From Poecilobothrus nobilitatus (taxonomy: Eukaryota > Arthropoda > Insecta > Diptera > Dolichopodidae): a DNA stretch of 64,000 nt. Made by a program: the position numbers and the translations under genes. The notes beneath the pieces are model-generated. The model did no database searches, was not told where the DNA came from, and saw nothing but the letters and a program-made list of their open reading frames with translations. Each line of letters opens with the position of its first letter. The first letter of the stretch is position 1. The DNA lies in contig OX352774.1 in assembly GCA_947095535.1 (NCBI GenBank), forward strand, positions 43,478,496 through 43,542,495. Reading direction: 5' to 3'. Shown one piece after another: positions 12,201 through 24,200 of this stretch.

Positions 12201-15200
12201 TACCTAACTCGCTTCCTTTTGGTGGTTACAAACACCACACCAAAGTTAATATACTCTATACTTAATGTGTAGGGTATAAAAACCAAAAAAAAAACAAATG
12301 GACTCGACTCGAACTTGCAAACTCAAAACATTCACAAGTTTATGAATCGGCCACTCTACCACTGCACCAAACACTCAACTGAAAATTGTATGTATGTATA
12401 TAATATGTATTCAGTTATATTGTGAAATTCGTACAATGCAAATTAAAATTAAAATCGGTTGGTAAATCATTGAGTAAAATGATTTTAAATGTCTATCATT
12501 TACAGATTAAATATTATGATATTTATACAAATATTCAAAGAAAACCTGGAATGTAAAATGGCAAAGGAATTCCCTATATATAGAAGACCTTTAATTTAAA
12601 CACATGTTTTAACACCTAAATAATTTTTACAAAAATTACAAAACAAATAATGAAACCGGAAAAAAAACAACTAAGATTACTTATAAGGGAAAACTATTTT
12701 TCTTAAGAAAACAGAAAAGAAAATTTTATTTCATTTCGATTCAATTATCTAATTCGAAATACATACACATAAATTTTTATTTTTCTTGAACTTTATTTTC
12801 ATAATAAAACAATGTCCTAAAATATTATACAACAAAAAAAAATTTTACTCATTTTCTGATCTATTAAACACATAATTTTTAAATTTCAAAGAACGTGTTA
12901 TTTCTATCCTTTTAAAAAATTCAAACCTATTATTTTGTTATTATATATATATATAAAGGGTCTTTCAAATTGAGTTTTCAAAAGTAGGCGCCTGTGTAAC
13001 ACACTTCAAACATTGAACGCATCCATATTATATGTCATTTTGATAGTTGAAGATTTGCCATTTATAAACATGGAGTCGTATACATAACAACAACGTGTTG
13101 CAATTATTGAATTATTTTATGAAAATAGTCATTCTGTAAGAAAATATATTACGCAAATTACGCGATGTTTATGGTCGACATAATCGTCCAACTGAACAAC
13201 AAATTGGTAATATTGTGCGGAAATTTCAAGAAACTGGTACAGTACAAGATCTAGAAATACATCAGTATACTCGTGCCAGTCGTTTACAAGAAAATATTGG
13301 CGCTGTGAGTGATAGTATTACAGCTGACCCCCTCAATTTCCCGATGTTTACAACAATTGGGACTATCTGAGTCAACTGTATAGCGTATTATGCCCAAAGA
13401 TTTAGCGTTGAAGGCCTACAAAGTCCAATTGACACAAGAATTGTTACCACAAGATCATTCCATGCGTCGGGACTTTGACAATTGTATATTGGAATAAAAC
13501 GACGATTTTTCAAAAAAAAAATCATCTTTTCGGACGAAGCACATTTCGAAATCGGTGGCTACGTTACGTGACTGCGTGGTTGCGGAAAACTCTCGCGTGA
13601 TCCAAGAGAAGCCAACGCATCCACAAAGTGTCACTGTTTGGTGTGCATTGTGGTCTGGTAAAGTGATTGCTCCGTACTTTTTCAAAAATTATGCTGGAAA
13701 AGCCATAACCGTTAACGGTACCAGATATCGCGACATGATCACAACTATTTTATGGCCAAGACTAGAAAATATTGATACTGAGGACATATGGTTTCAACAA
13801 GATGGGACTACGTGTCATACAGCCAGAGAAACACTGTAATTACTGTATACAAAGTTTCCAGACTTTTATTTCCAGATTCGGTGACGTGAATTGGCCTTCA
13901 AGATCCTGCGATTTGATACAATTAGACTTCTTACTCTGGGGCTATGTAAAAGGACAGGTCTACAAGGATAATCCTCGAAACGTTAAAGCATTGAAAGTAG
14001 AAATTATTCGAGTTATTGGTGAGTTAAAGCCGCAACTATGCCAGAATGTGACCGAAAATTTTGATAAAAGAATCAGGTACTGTAGAGACGCAAGATATGG
14101 TAACATGGGAGATATTATTTTCAGAGTATAAATGGCAAACATTGTACTTCAAAAATAAATAAAAAAATTTCCAGCTTCAATTCAAATTCTATGTCATTTA
14201 ATTATTTACTTTTGAAAACTCAATTTGAAAGACCCTTTATAAGCAATTAAAATAATTTCTGTATTATTTATTTATTTAATACATATTTTCTTTCTTAATT
14301 GTAATGAATATTTTATTTTATTTTAATTTATTCAAATATTTAAGTTAATTTTATTTTTATTTATTAAAGTTAGTTTGTTTATTAATATTTTTCATATAAA
14401 TTAAATTAAAAATCTATTATCGGGTTGTATAATTTACAATTTATCAATCAAATGTTTTTTTTTTGTTTTCTGGTAAGCTACCTACCGTAATATTTTTGTT
14501 TTTTTTAGGTCAATTTACCTCATTATAATTCTTTTTAATAGATTTTAATTATTCAGACTTCTATTATAATATATATATTTTATCGTAATTATATTAATAA
14601 TTAATAAATATCTTTTTCAATGAGGAAAATAAATTATTTTTTTTATTTTTATTATATCGTTTAAATAACCTTTTATTATAAAAAAAAATAGACATAAGGG
14701 TAGGTATTTGACATAAATTAATAATATCTTTTTTTAGTTAATAAATGATACCTTTGTTTAAAAAAGTCATGATAAATTATAAAGATTATAATATATATAA
14801 AAGATTGATAATTTTATTCAGACATCAACATATAATGAAATTTTGGTATTAATTTATATGTTACATCAGACTTTTTATTTTTTAAATTAAAGTGTAACGA
14901 TATTTTAAAAAATTTAGTTGAGAAAAATATTTTTTTATTACTAAAACTATGACTTTTTATTTTATTAACCTAACTAACAATTGGTATAGTTCAAGCTTTT
15001 TGAAAATTATAAGTATGTATGTATACTATATAATATATAATACACAATTTGAACATATGGGTTTTAAAATTTTGATTTTTTGTTTAAAACAGATAAAACT
15101 GATCTATGGCGATTCCATATAAATCCATTAAAGTACCGTATATATAATGCATTTTTTTTGTAGTTGGGGCCTTTAATAAAACTATGACAGTGTATAGTCT

Positions 15201-18200
15201 GCACATAGTATAGGGAAACTATTAGTATTCCTACTATATCAAAAACTGGGATCTATGACAGTTGGCCTAAAGTCATTTCCCAAACAGACATTTCGCCTAG
15301 TGGCCGTTCACAAAAAAACTTTTAACAAAAGAGATACTTCGCAAAAAGACTTTTAACAAAAAGAACACTTCACAAAAAAACTTTTAACAAACTCATATTT
15401 AATAAACAAATTTTATTTATAATATGTATATATTTATTATAGAAAATAGGTATAGTATTAATATTTCTATACATGTATATGAATGTTAAATAATTGTAAA
15501 TCATAATTTTTGCGTTAAAAACGAGTTTATATGTATGTTTATATAAATATAAATAGTGTTTATATCAAATTTATGTACATACATAAATGCATAGTTATAT
15601 AATTAGGGTCTTGAAAGAAAATATACGAAGAAAAATACGAACAAAATGAAAAAGTTTCTTTGCAAATAAGAGCAATTTTGGTTTTAAGTTTTTTACCATA
15701 TGAATTCCATTCCGCAATATTATGATAAACTGTTAGAAGAAGTGGACGGTGATGGAAAAAGAGTGATGAATTAGTTTGGCACAACATATATTTTTGAAAA
15801 ACGAAATTAAATTTTAAAAAGTAAAAATTATTAACTACTGAATTCTAAAATCAAAAATTAATTACTAATTTTATTATTTAATTACATAGGTACAATATTC
15901 CTTTCTATTTATTGATCAGAAATTATTAAAAAAACAAATTCTACGTAAGACATGAAATTTAGTCACAAATTTCATATCCTTCATAATTCGAAATCTGTTA
16001 TATATACATATACATATACAAAAGTATATAAATATACATACATATAATATAGAGTTTGTAACCAACTCTAAAATCTTTGCTAATTATATTTCCTATTTAC
16101 ATATGTATATATTTCAACTACACAACTTTTAAAATAGTGAGGGCTGCCGCTCCGAAATCTCTGCTAAACAAATTATTAAAACCCTAATTTTGTTTTCTGT
16201 GTATATCTTTTTAATAAATACTTATTAGAAAAATATTTGTTTGTTAAAAGTGTTTTTGCGAAGTGTCCATTTTTTTGAAAAGTCTTTTTGCAATAACAGT
16301 TTTTTATCAAATGACATTACGCAAAATATTTTTTTGCGAACTAGATTTAGGCAAACTGGGATGCTCCTTGTATCAAAAACTATGTTTATTATGTTACCAT
16401 ACCCACAAAATCATACAGCAACTATGTTTACCATATACTGACAAAACTTTATATCTCTTATGTGTCTTCTTTATACTAATATTGCGTCTTACAGCACAAC
16501 AGAATATTGTAAATTTTAAAAGAAAATTTTATAAAAATAGAATTCTGTTAATGAAACAGATATTAATAATTGCAGTTCTGGTTTTTTTTATTATTGCACA
16601 AGAGAGCAGCATGTACAACATTAAAAAAAAAAGTAAAGATAATACAAAATTATTTGAGACTATATTTTAGAAATTATTATTAAAACATTAAAATTTTTTT
16701 TAAATTTAAAAGTAAAAAAAAGTTTTGTTTAAATTCGATTTTTTTTTTTGTATAATATATTCAATTTTTATTTTCAGTTTGCAGATTCTCATCCTCGTGA
16801 CATTGAAGAACTTTGGGGAACCTTATGCCAGTTTTGGCCAAATAATTTAAAAGTTATTTTACGGTATTTGGTTATTATGTCCGGTATGGCCCCAAATGAA
16901 CTTTTAGCTTATGTAAGTATATGAATTTAGAAATATTTTTTTGTTTACAGTTTGTTTACAGACTTGAGTTATCTCAAGATTTATTTTACGAAGCTTTTGA
17001 TTTCGATAAGCATACAATAACTAAACATAAATTAATGTATACATAAATATAGTAAAATGTTTTGGAATTTTGTATTTTTCTTTTCCTCTTCTAATTCTTG
17101 GAAAATAAAATCATTTTAATTGAAAATGAAAACAAGATTTTGCAATTTCTTCTGTAACTCTGCGAAATGAATAATAATAATAAAAAAAGGTACTTTTGTG
17201 ATAATTTAGTTTTAGAAAAATATTCTTTAATTACAATTTTTTTTTTAAACAGTCTGTTTTTTTTGTAATTTTGATTTTAATTGCTCTTATACTTTGCAAG
17301 TTTTATAAGAAGTCAAATTTAGAAAATTTTTATACAACTGTAAAAACTTTTTTAAGATGCAATTAATTATTGCTGGAATTTTACGTGTTAACATCTATAA
17401 TTTGTTTTTTTTTTTGGTTTTAGTTTAAAAAAACCGAAATTGAAGCATCAGTATTTTTTAATTCAATTTGCTTAACAAAAAAAAAAAAATTCAAAACGAA
17501 AAACAACAACTGCAAAGAAGGTTATATATTAAAAAAAGCGTGGAGACTTAAATAATATGTATACCTTAAATTAAAGTTTCCATATTTGGCTTGGACTACA
17601 TAAAGATTTACGTACCCGTTTATATTTAAATTATATATTTCTCTTATATAAGATATAGGACATTTATTCAATTCATTATTTCTATAATATATCCGTAGCT
17701 GTTGCACATTAACTTAATAATACATTTATTTTCTTTGCATGAAATATTTTTTATTTAGGCAAAACGTGTTGCTCTTTATTTGGCAAGAACATGTCCCGAT
17801 CGGTTATTAGATGAATTAATGACTGAATTGCAAACTGTTGAAACATTGAATTGTTTAATTGAACGTACTGAAACACCACCATTTTATAGATTAACAAGTA
17901 TGAGAAAAGCATCAAGTCATTCAGATGGTAAGTATTACAACTTCTTTTAAATAAAAAGAGGAAAAACTATAAAATCTTTTTTTTTTTAACTAATCATGTG
18001 TATTTTTATATAGGACAAACAGCTGGAGGTATCAATGACTCAAGAATACAAGATTTAGCGGTAGAAAAAGGAACCATTCACACAAAACGTCATAGCGGTG
18101 AAGATCCTATTAAAACAGGGTAAGAAAATTGTTATGCATACATTGACTGCCAATTTTAGAGCATCAGTTCTTTAAACAAATTATTACGGTTCTGAATTTT

Positions 18201-21200
18201 ATTTATGATATATCTATGTTTTATTCAATATTCATTTTAGAACTTGTAAATCTGATAGTGGTATAAGAGCATTTACTCAAGGAACAAGACCACCAAGAGG
18301 TTGTGAAAAAATACGTGCAGCATCTGGGCCAACAATACTTCCAAGGCCAGAAGATATTCTAATAAATGATCCGGAACTTCAACAAGAAGAAAATGTTGAA
18401 CTGCGCTCGGATCCACCATTAGCTCCACATCCTTTACCAATGCCAGAATATGGTGGATTTTTTGCACCATTAACAGAATTCTTGCCAGATGTTAGTTTGC
18501 CAATAAGTGGATTTCATAGGTAACACACAACTTCATTTTCTATTTAAATTAATAGAATTCATTTTTTATTTTTTCTTTATTTTAAGATGCAATGTTGCTG
18601 TGATGCTTTTAACTGATATTGTTGTAGATGGAATACCAGGAATAGATTGGACATTGCATTTACCACTTATGTTACATATTATGTTTTTAGGTTTAGATCA
18701 TAATAGAGTTATTGTTAGAGATCACTGCAAACAACTTTGTTTAAATCTTTTGGTAAGAAATTGATTTATATACAATTGAAAAAAAAATTTTGTGACGTTT
18801 TTTTATTTAGATTGTCTTGGCAGAGCATAATGATCATTTAACAGTAGCTCGAATTTTATTAAATAGTGACACAGTAAAATTAAATTTAGGATTATCAATA
18901 CCACCATTACCTGTAATTACTAATACATTTACTGGTAAGTTATGTACTAAACAGTTTCACTTCATATTATTAAACCATAAAAAAAATGTTTACATTTTAA
19001 TAGAACCAAGCCAAGAATTTGATAGTTATTTATTTGGATCAGCCAGCAACAACTCATTAACAACAATAGTACAACAACAACAGCTACCACAACAACAACC
19101 ACAGCAGCCATTACAACAGCAGCAACAGCAATCCCAGCAGCAAAATCAGCAACAAAACCTACAACAACAGCCACCGCAAATACATTCTCAGCCACAATTA
19201 ACTATTAGTACCGCAGTACCAACAAATCCAAATACAACGGAAAACAATGAAGTACCTTTAATTGTTACTGAAGAAAATGCACCACCTCAACCTGGGCCAA
19301 CAATGCCAATAGCTCATGTAATTAAAGCATTAATCAAGTTTTTATCACAAGAAAATTCACAACCACTGTGGAACTATGAAGATATAACTGCAAAAGGTAT
19401 GAAAACAATTACTTCTCTTAAATTTTAAATTTTAACTTTAAAAAAAAATTTACAGTATGGACTGTAAAATCTGCCGAACAGTTATCATCATTTTTAAAGC
19501 ATATAGTAAAGGTATTCTCAGATAGTTATACACATGCCAGAATTGCAGAACGTTGGGCCCAAACTGCATTACAATTGGGTTTAAGTTGTTCATCTAGACA
19601 TTATGCTGGCAGATGTTTACAAATCTTTCGTGCTCTAAATGTTCCAATAAATTCTCGTATGTTATCAGATATTTTATCACGTTTAGTAGAAACGGTTGCA
19701 GAACAAGGTGAAGATATGCAAGGATATGTGACTGAATTATTATTAACATTAGAAGCAGCTGTTGATGGTTTAGATTCTGATTTTAGACCCTTAGATGTTA
19801 TGAAAGATATATTTAAGAGTACACCAAATTTAAATAATAAAGACGGACAAGGCTCTGTTTTACCAGGTAAAAAATCTCCATCTGGTGCCACACCACAGTC
19901 TCCAGGTTTTGCTTTACCGAGTCATGCGAGAAGCACAAGTTATTCAGTTTCATATTGTGCCAGAAAATCAGCAAATTCACCATGTGATAAACAAGGTAAA
20001 TTAAATATATTTCAGGCGTATTATTATTATTATTCAGGCGTAAAATTATTAAATTTAATAAAACTTAATATTTTAATAACAACAGTTTTTGAACTTGTTT
20101 CTTAATTTTTGAAATATCAATTTCGTTTTTTTGTTTGTTAAAGGTACATACATAATTATTAAAAGTAAATTAAGTTTTTTTAATAATTAAGCTTTAATTT
20201 TAATAATCCTTCATTACTCCAAGGTCTAACTCTGGCACCTAATGTCATAATTAAAAATAATTTATCAATAATACATTGTAGTTGATCTTCGAAATAGAGC
20301 ATCAGCAGCTGTTTTAGAAATGGAGCGAAATGGAATACAATTCCGTTCAGCATTATCACGTTCAAGAAGTGCTCAGAGTCTCAAAATGTTGGGTGATACA
20401 GCCACACAGGTATTCAAAATTATATATTTTTTTTTTAATTGCGAATTTAATTTTAAATTAAACGAAAAACTCAAAAAAAAAAAAAACATGGTACAAAAAT
20501 GTTTTTTTTTTTTCAATAATTTAAAAAACTCATCTTTTAATAGGATGACAAAATGACAATCCTTGCCCAACTATTTTGGTTAGCTGTATCACTTCTTGAG
20601 AGTGATTATGAACATGAATTTTTATTAGCACTAAGATTATTAGGAAGAGTTTTACACCGGTTACCACTTGATCGACCGGATGCTCGAGATAAAGTTGAAA
20701 AATTACAACAACAATTGAAATGGGCTGGTTATCCAGGTGTACATGCATTATTATTAAAAGTAAGAAAGATTTCAACAATAAAGAAAATATAAAGAAATTA
20801 TAATTTTAAAATGTTTGCTAACATTTTTATAGGGTTGTACTCATTCAAGTACATATGAACCAACAATAACATTATTATCACAATTATCACCATTGTCCAG
20901 TCTTCCGGTTTGTGATCCAACACAAAGTTGTGCATTTCCAATGAATGTTATTGCATTACTTCCATATATGTTATTACATTATGAAGATGCAAATGAAATA
21001 TGTATACGAAGTGCTGAAAATATTGCCCAAGTTTCATCAGAATTAGGTGCAAAATTAGAAAATTTAGGTACTGTTATGACATTATATAGTCGTAAAACAT
21101 TTAGTAAAGAATCATTTCAATGGACAAAATGTGTGGTTAAATATCTATATGATACATATGCTCATATGGGGTTACATATGTTAGCATTTTTAATTGAAAT

Positions 21201-24200
21201 ACTGGAAAAAGGGCCACAGCAAATACAAATTCCAGTATTAAATGTTATACACTGTATGTTACATTATGTTGATTTATCATCACCACAAGCACAAACTATC
21301 AATAGTGATTTGTTAAGAGTTATTGGAAAATATTTGGAGGTTAATATTTAAATTTAATATTTTTTATTTTTAAATTAAATTTTTATTCTTTACTACTTTT
21401 TTTATCTAACATTTTTATAAAACATTCTTTTTCCTCTATTTTAAAAGGCACCCCAATATAAAGAAGCATTAAAAATACTAAAATTAGTTGTAACACGTAG
21501 TTCAAGTTTACAAGTTGTTCCACCATCAGAAATGTGTAGTGGCAGTGGTTTCTCTTTCAGTTTTTATGGCAGTTATTCTGATTCAGAAGTATTTTGTAAA
21601 AAAGAATTGGCCGGACGAACAATGGAATTTACATTTGATGTATCACAAACACCATTGATCGGACGAAGAATTCTTTTGAAAAATGAATCTGAATTACAAT
21701 CAACAGCAATTGGATCTGGATTTGTAGCTACTGCAACCTCTTCAAGTACAACAACAATAATAAATTCTGGTACAATAACAACAACATCAACAACTAGCAC
21801 ATTATTATCAAGTGGAACACAACAATCTTTAACATCAAATTCAACAATAATCAATTCAAATCGTAATAGTAATGTTTCAAATATAATTGGATCAACATCA
21901 TCAAACGTTCAACTACTACAACAGCAACAACAAAATCGTCAACAATTACAAAATTCAAATAATATTAATGGTAGTGTTATAAATTCACAATTATCACATC
22001 AAAATCAACAACAGCATTCTGGTACACCAAATTCTCCAAGGAGAAGTGCCAGTTTATCACCAGCCGATACTGTACCATTAAGTGGATGGAAACGTCCATG
22101 GATGTGTCAAAGTAGGGTTCGTGAATGTTTAGTTAATTTATTAACAACGTGCGGTCAACGAGTTGGCTTACCAAAGAGTCCATCGGTAAGTTTTTTTATT
22201 AAATTTTATTTTTATTTAGTTGTTTTTACTTTGAAGGGCATTTAAGTATTAAGCATATTTTTTGCTTGATGCCCATTTAAAAAAAATTATTAACTAAAAA
22301 ATATTTTTGCATGTATTTTTTTTTTATTAAAAAAAGTATCAACTTAATATTAACATATAATCTTCTTTAAACTTTTACCTTTAATTTTAAATTAGGATGA
22401 TTACATTAATTCCATTTGCTCCAAGGTAAACATAAGTTTATTTATAAACCAAAATACACTTTCGCAAAATTAATACACAATTTAAAAAAAAAAATGACAA
22501 ATTACAAGAAAACCAATTTAAAATGTCTTTAAGTTTTAAAATCTATCAATGAAAAAAAGCCAAAGCACAATATTTGTTCACTTTTTTTTTGTTCTTGTTT
22601 TAATTTTAAATTTGAATAACACTTTAAATATCACAAACACTTTAGAACAATAATCACTAAACGCACAGTGTTCACAATTTGAAAACGAAACCAAACGATA
22701 TTAAAATTTAATTTCTTACAGAATTTTTCTTTAGAATTTTCCTTCCAAATTTTTTCTCTATAACATTTTACGTGAGGCTGGTGTCAGGGGACTTATAAAA
22801 AAAACTACTTAGGTGTAAGTCCTTTGATCTGATAAAATCATTGAAATTTTTGTACGAAAAGTTAACTTGAAATTTCATTTTTCAAATTATTAAATGTTTA
22901 CCAAAGTTTTTCAAATTAAAATTTATAGCTTTTATCTTTTGCTTACAAAATTAAAATTTTTTTTTAACTATCACAAAGTCAAATTATCGGTAGAAATTGT
23001 GTAAGTACTTTTCTAAAACGGCGAAAATTTGCCGATCATGTGCTGATGTGCAATTTTTTTGCAACTATGTATTGTAAGCATTTTAGAAAAATTGAAGCTA
23101 AAGTTTTTTAGTTTTGTTACTAAGTTTATATTTTAAAAACAATTTTATTATTTGAAATGAATGGAAAATTTTCAGTATCACTCGTTTTGAATTATAATTA
23201 TTCGCATCCCTTTTATAGACGAGACATTTATATGCATTTATGTTTTGTCAATTGGAATTTCTAATAGCTTCAAATAATTATAAAATTTATTATTTTCATT
23301 AACTCTTATATGTATCTATCGCGAATTAGATTTTGGAATCATTACTTTAGTACTTTAATTAAAAAGAATTTTTTATAAAATATAATATACATGGGTTAAA
23401 AAGCGTTTTATAACCTATATCTATTAAATAACGTTGCTCAAGATGGAATGTATGTTCAACAAGATTTATTTTATTATATTAGACAGTTTTAATTTATTAT
23501 TCTTTCTTTATTTTGTTCCACAACATTTTAATTTTGAATTTAAAAATAGAAAATACTTTTCCAGACATTTAGCACATCGTTCTTATCAGGATCTACTAAT
23601 CAATCATATCGCCAATCTGTAAGATTTAATATTCTTTAAGATTAAGCCAAATTTAGAAAAATAAAACGCTTTCGCAAAATATTACGCTAATGTAGAAATG
23701 CTAGTAATACACTGCCGATAATATAATTAGCAAAATATATTAGTTGACAACTTAAAATGGTTCTAATGATTCGAAAATGCCTAGATTGATTTATATTAGA
23801 TGCAATATATATTAATTTATTATATTTTTTGTTTTATTTTTTCTGTTTTTTATTTCATATAACTAGGTCATATTTAGTCAATCATCTGATCTTATGGAAC
23901 GGCAATCATCTGCTGCTTCAAGCACAGATGAAACATCTGGTCCACAAGGAGATTTAAGCGGAGGTTCAAAACGTGATGACGGTCAACCAGATTTTGGTGT
24001 ATTTAAAGATTTCGATTTCTTGGAATATGAAAGTGAAAGTATTGAAGGTGAATCAACAGATAACTTTAATTGGGGTGTACGCCGTCGTCCATTATCCGAG
24101 GGTGGTGATAGCGAACCAGTAACCGGTTCAAAGGGTGGTCATTCTACACATGAAGAAAGTCTAAGTGAAAAAACACCTATATTAAGAAAACGAAAACGTC

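Larger units (their letters stand above)
11121..12522. repeat. 1.25-kb insert flanked by 73-bp direct repeats
   Basis: A block of about 73 bp beginning 'AAAATCGGTTGG' and ending 'AAATATTATGATAT' occurs at 11122-11194 and again at 12451-12522, differing by about one base of length. Between them lie a 'TTATACCCTACAC' left end (about 11269), a tandem array, a 'GTGTAGGGTATAA' right end (about 12270) and a tRNA-like segment (12296-12390). The direct repeats are much longer than an ordinary target duplication. Confidence 0.6.
9677..16777 (+). other. 7.1-kb fry intron hosting several transposable elements
   Basis: This intron separates the furry exons ending ITAK (9676) and beginning FADSHPRD (16778). 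It holds a minus-strand dispersed repeat (10620-11100), a 142-bp tandem array flanked by 73-bp direct repeats (11121-12522), a mariner element (12956-14237) and an inverted-repeat element (15259-16358). A small local duplication of 'gatagtcct.aaaaggat' is at about 10453 and 10500. Confidence 0.85.

Noticed and set aside
16263..16670. 135-codon plus-strand open frame
   Set aside because: It starts inside the right end of the inverted-repeat element and continues into low-complexity intronic sequence; no recognisable domain.
18962..19195. Minus-strand open frame rich in Val/Ala opposite the polyglutamine exon
   Set aside because: It is the antisense shadow of CAA/CAG/ACA codons in fry.
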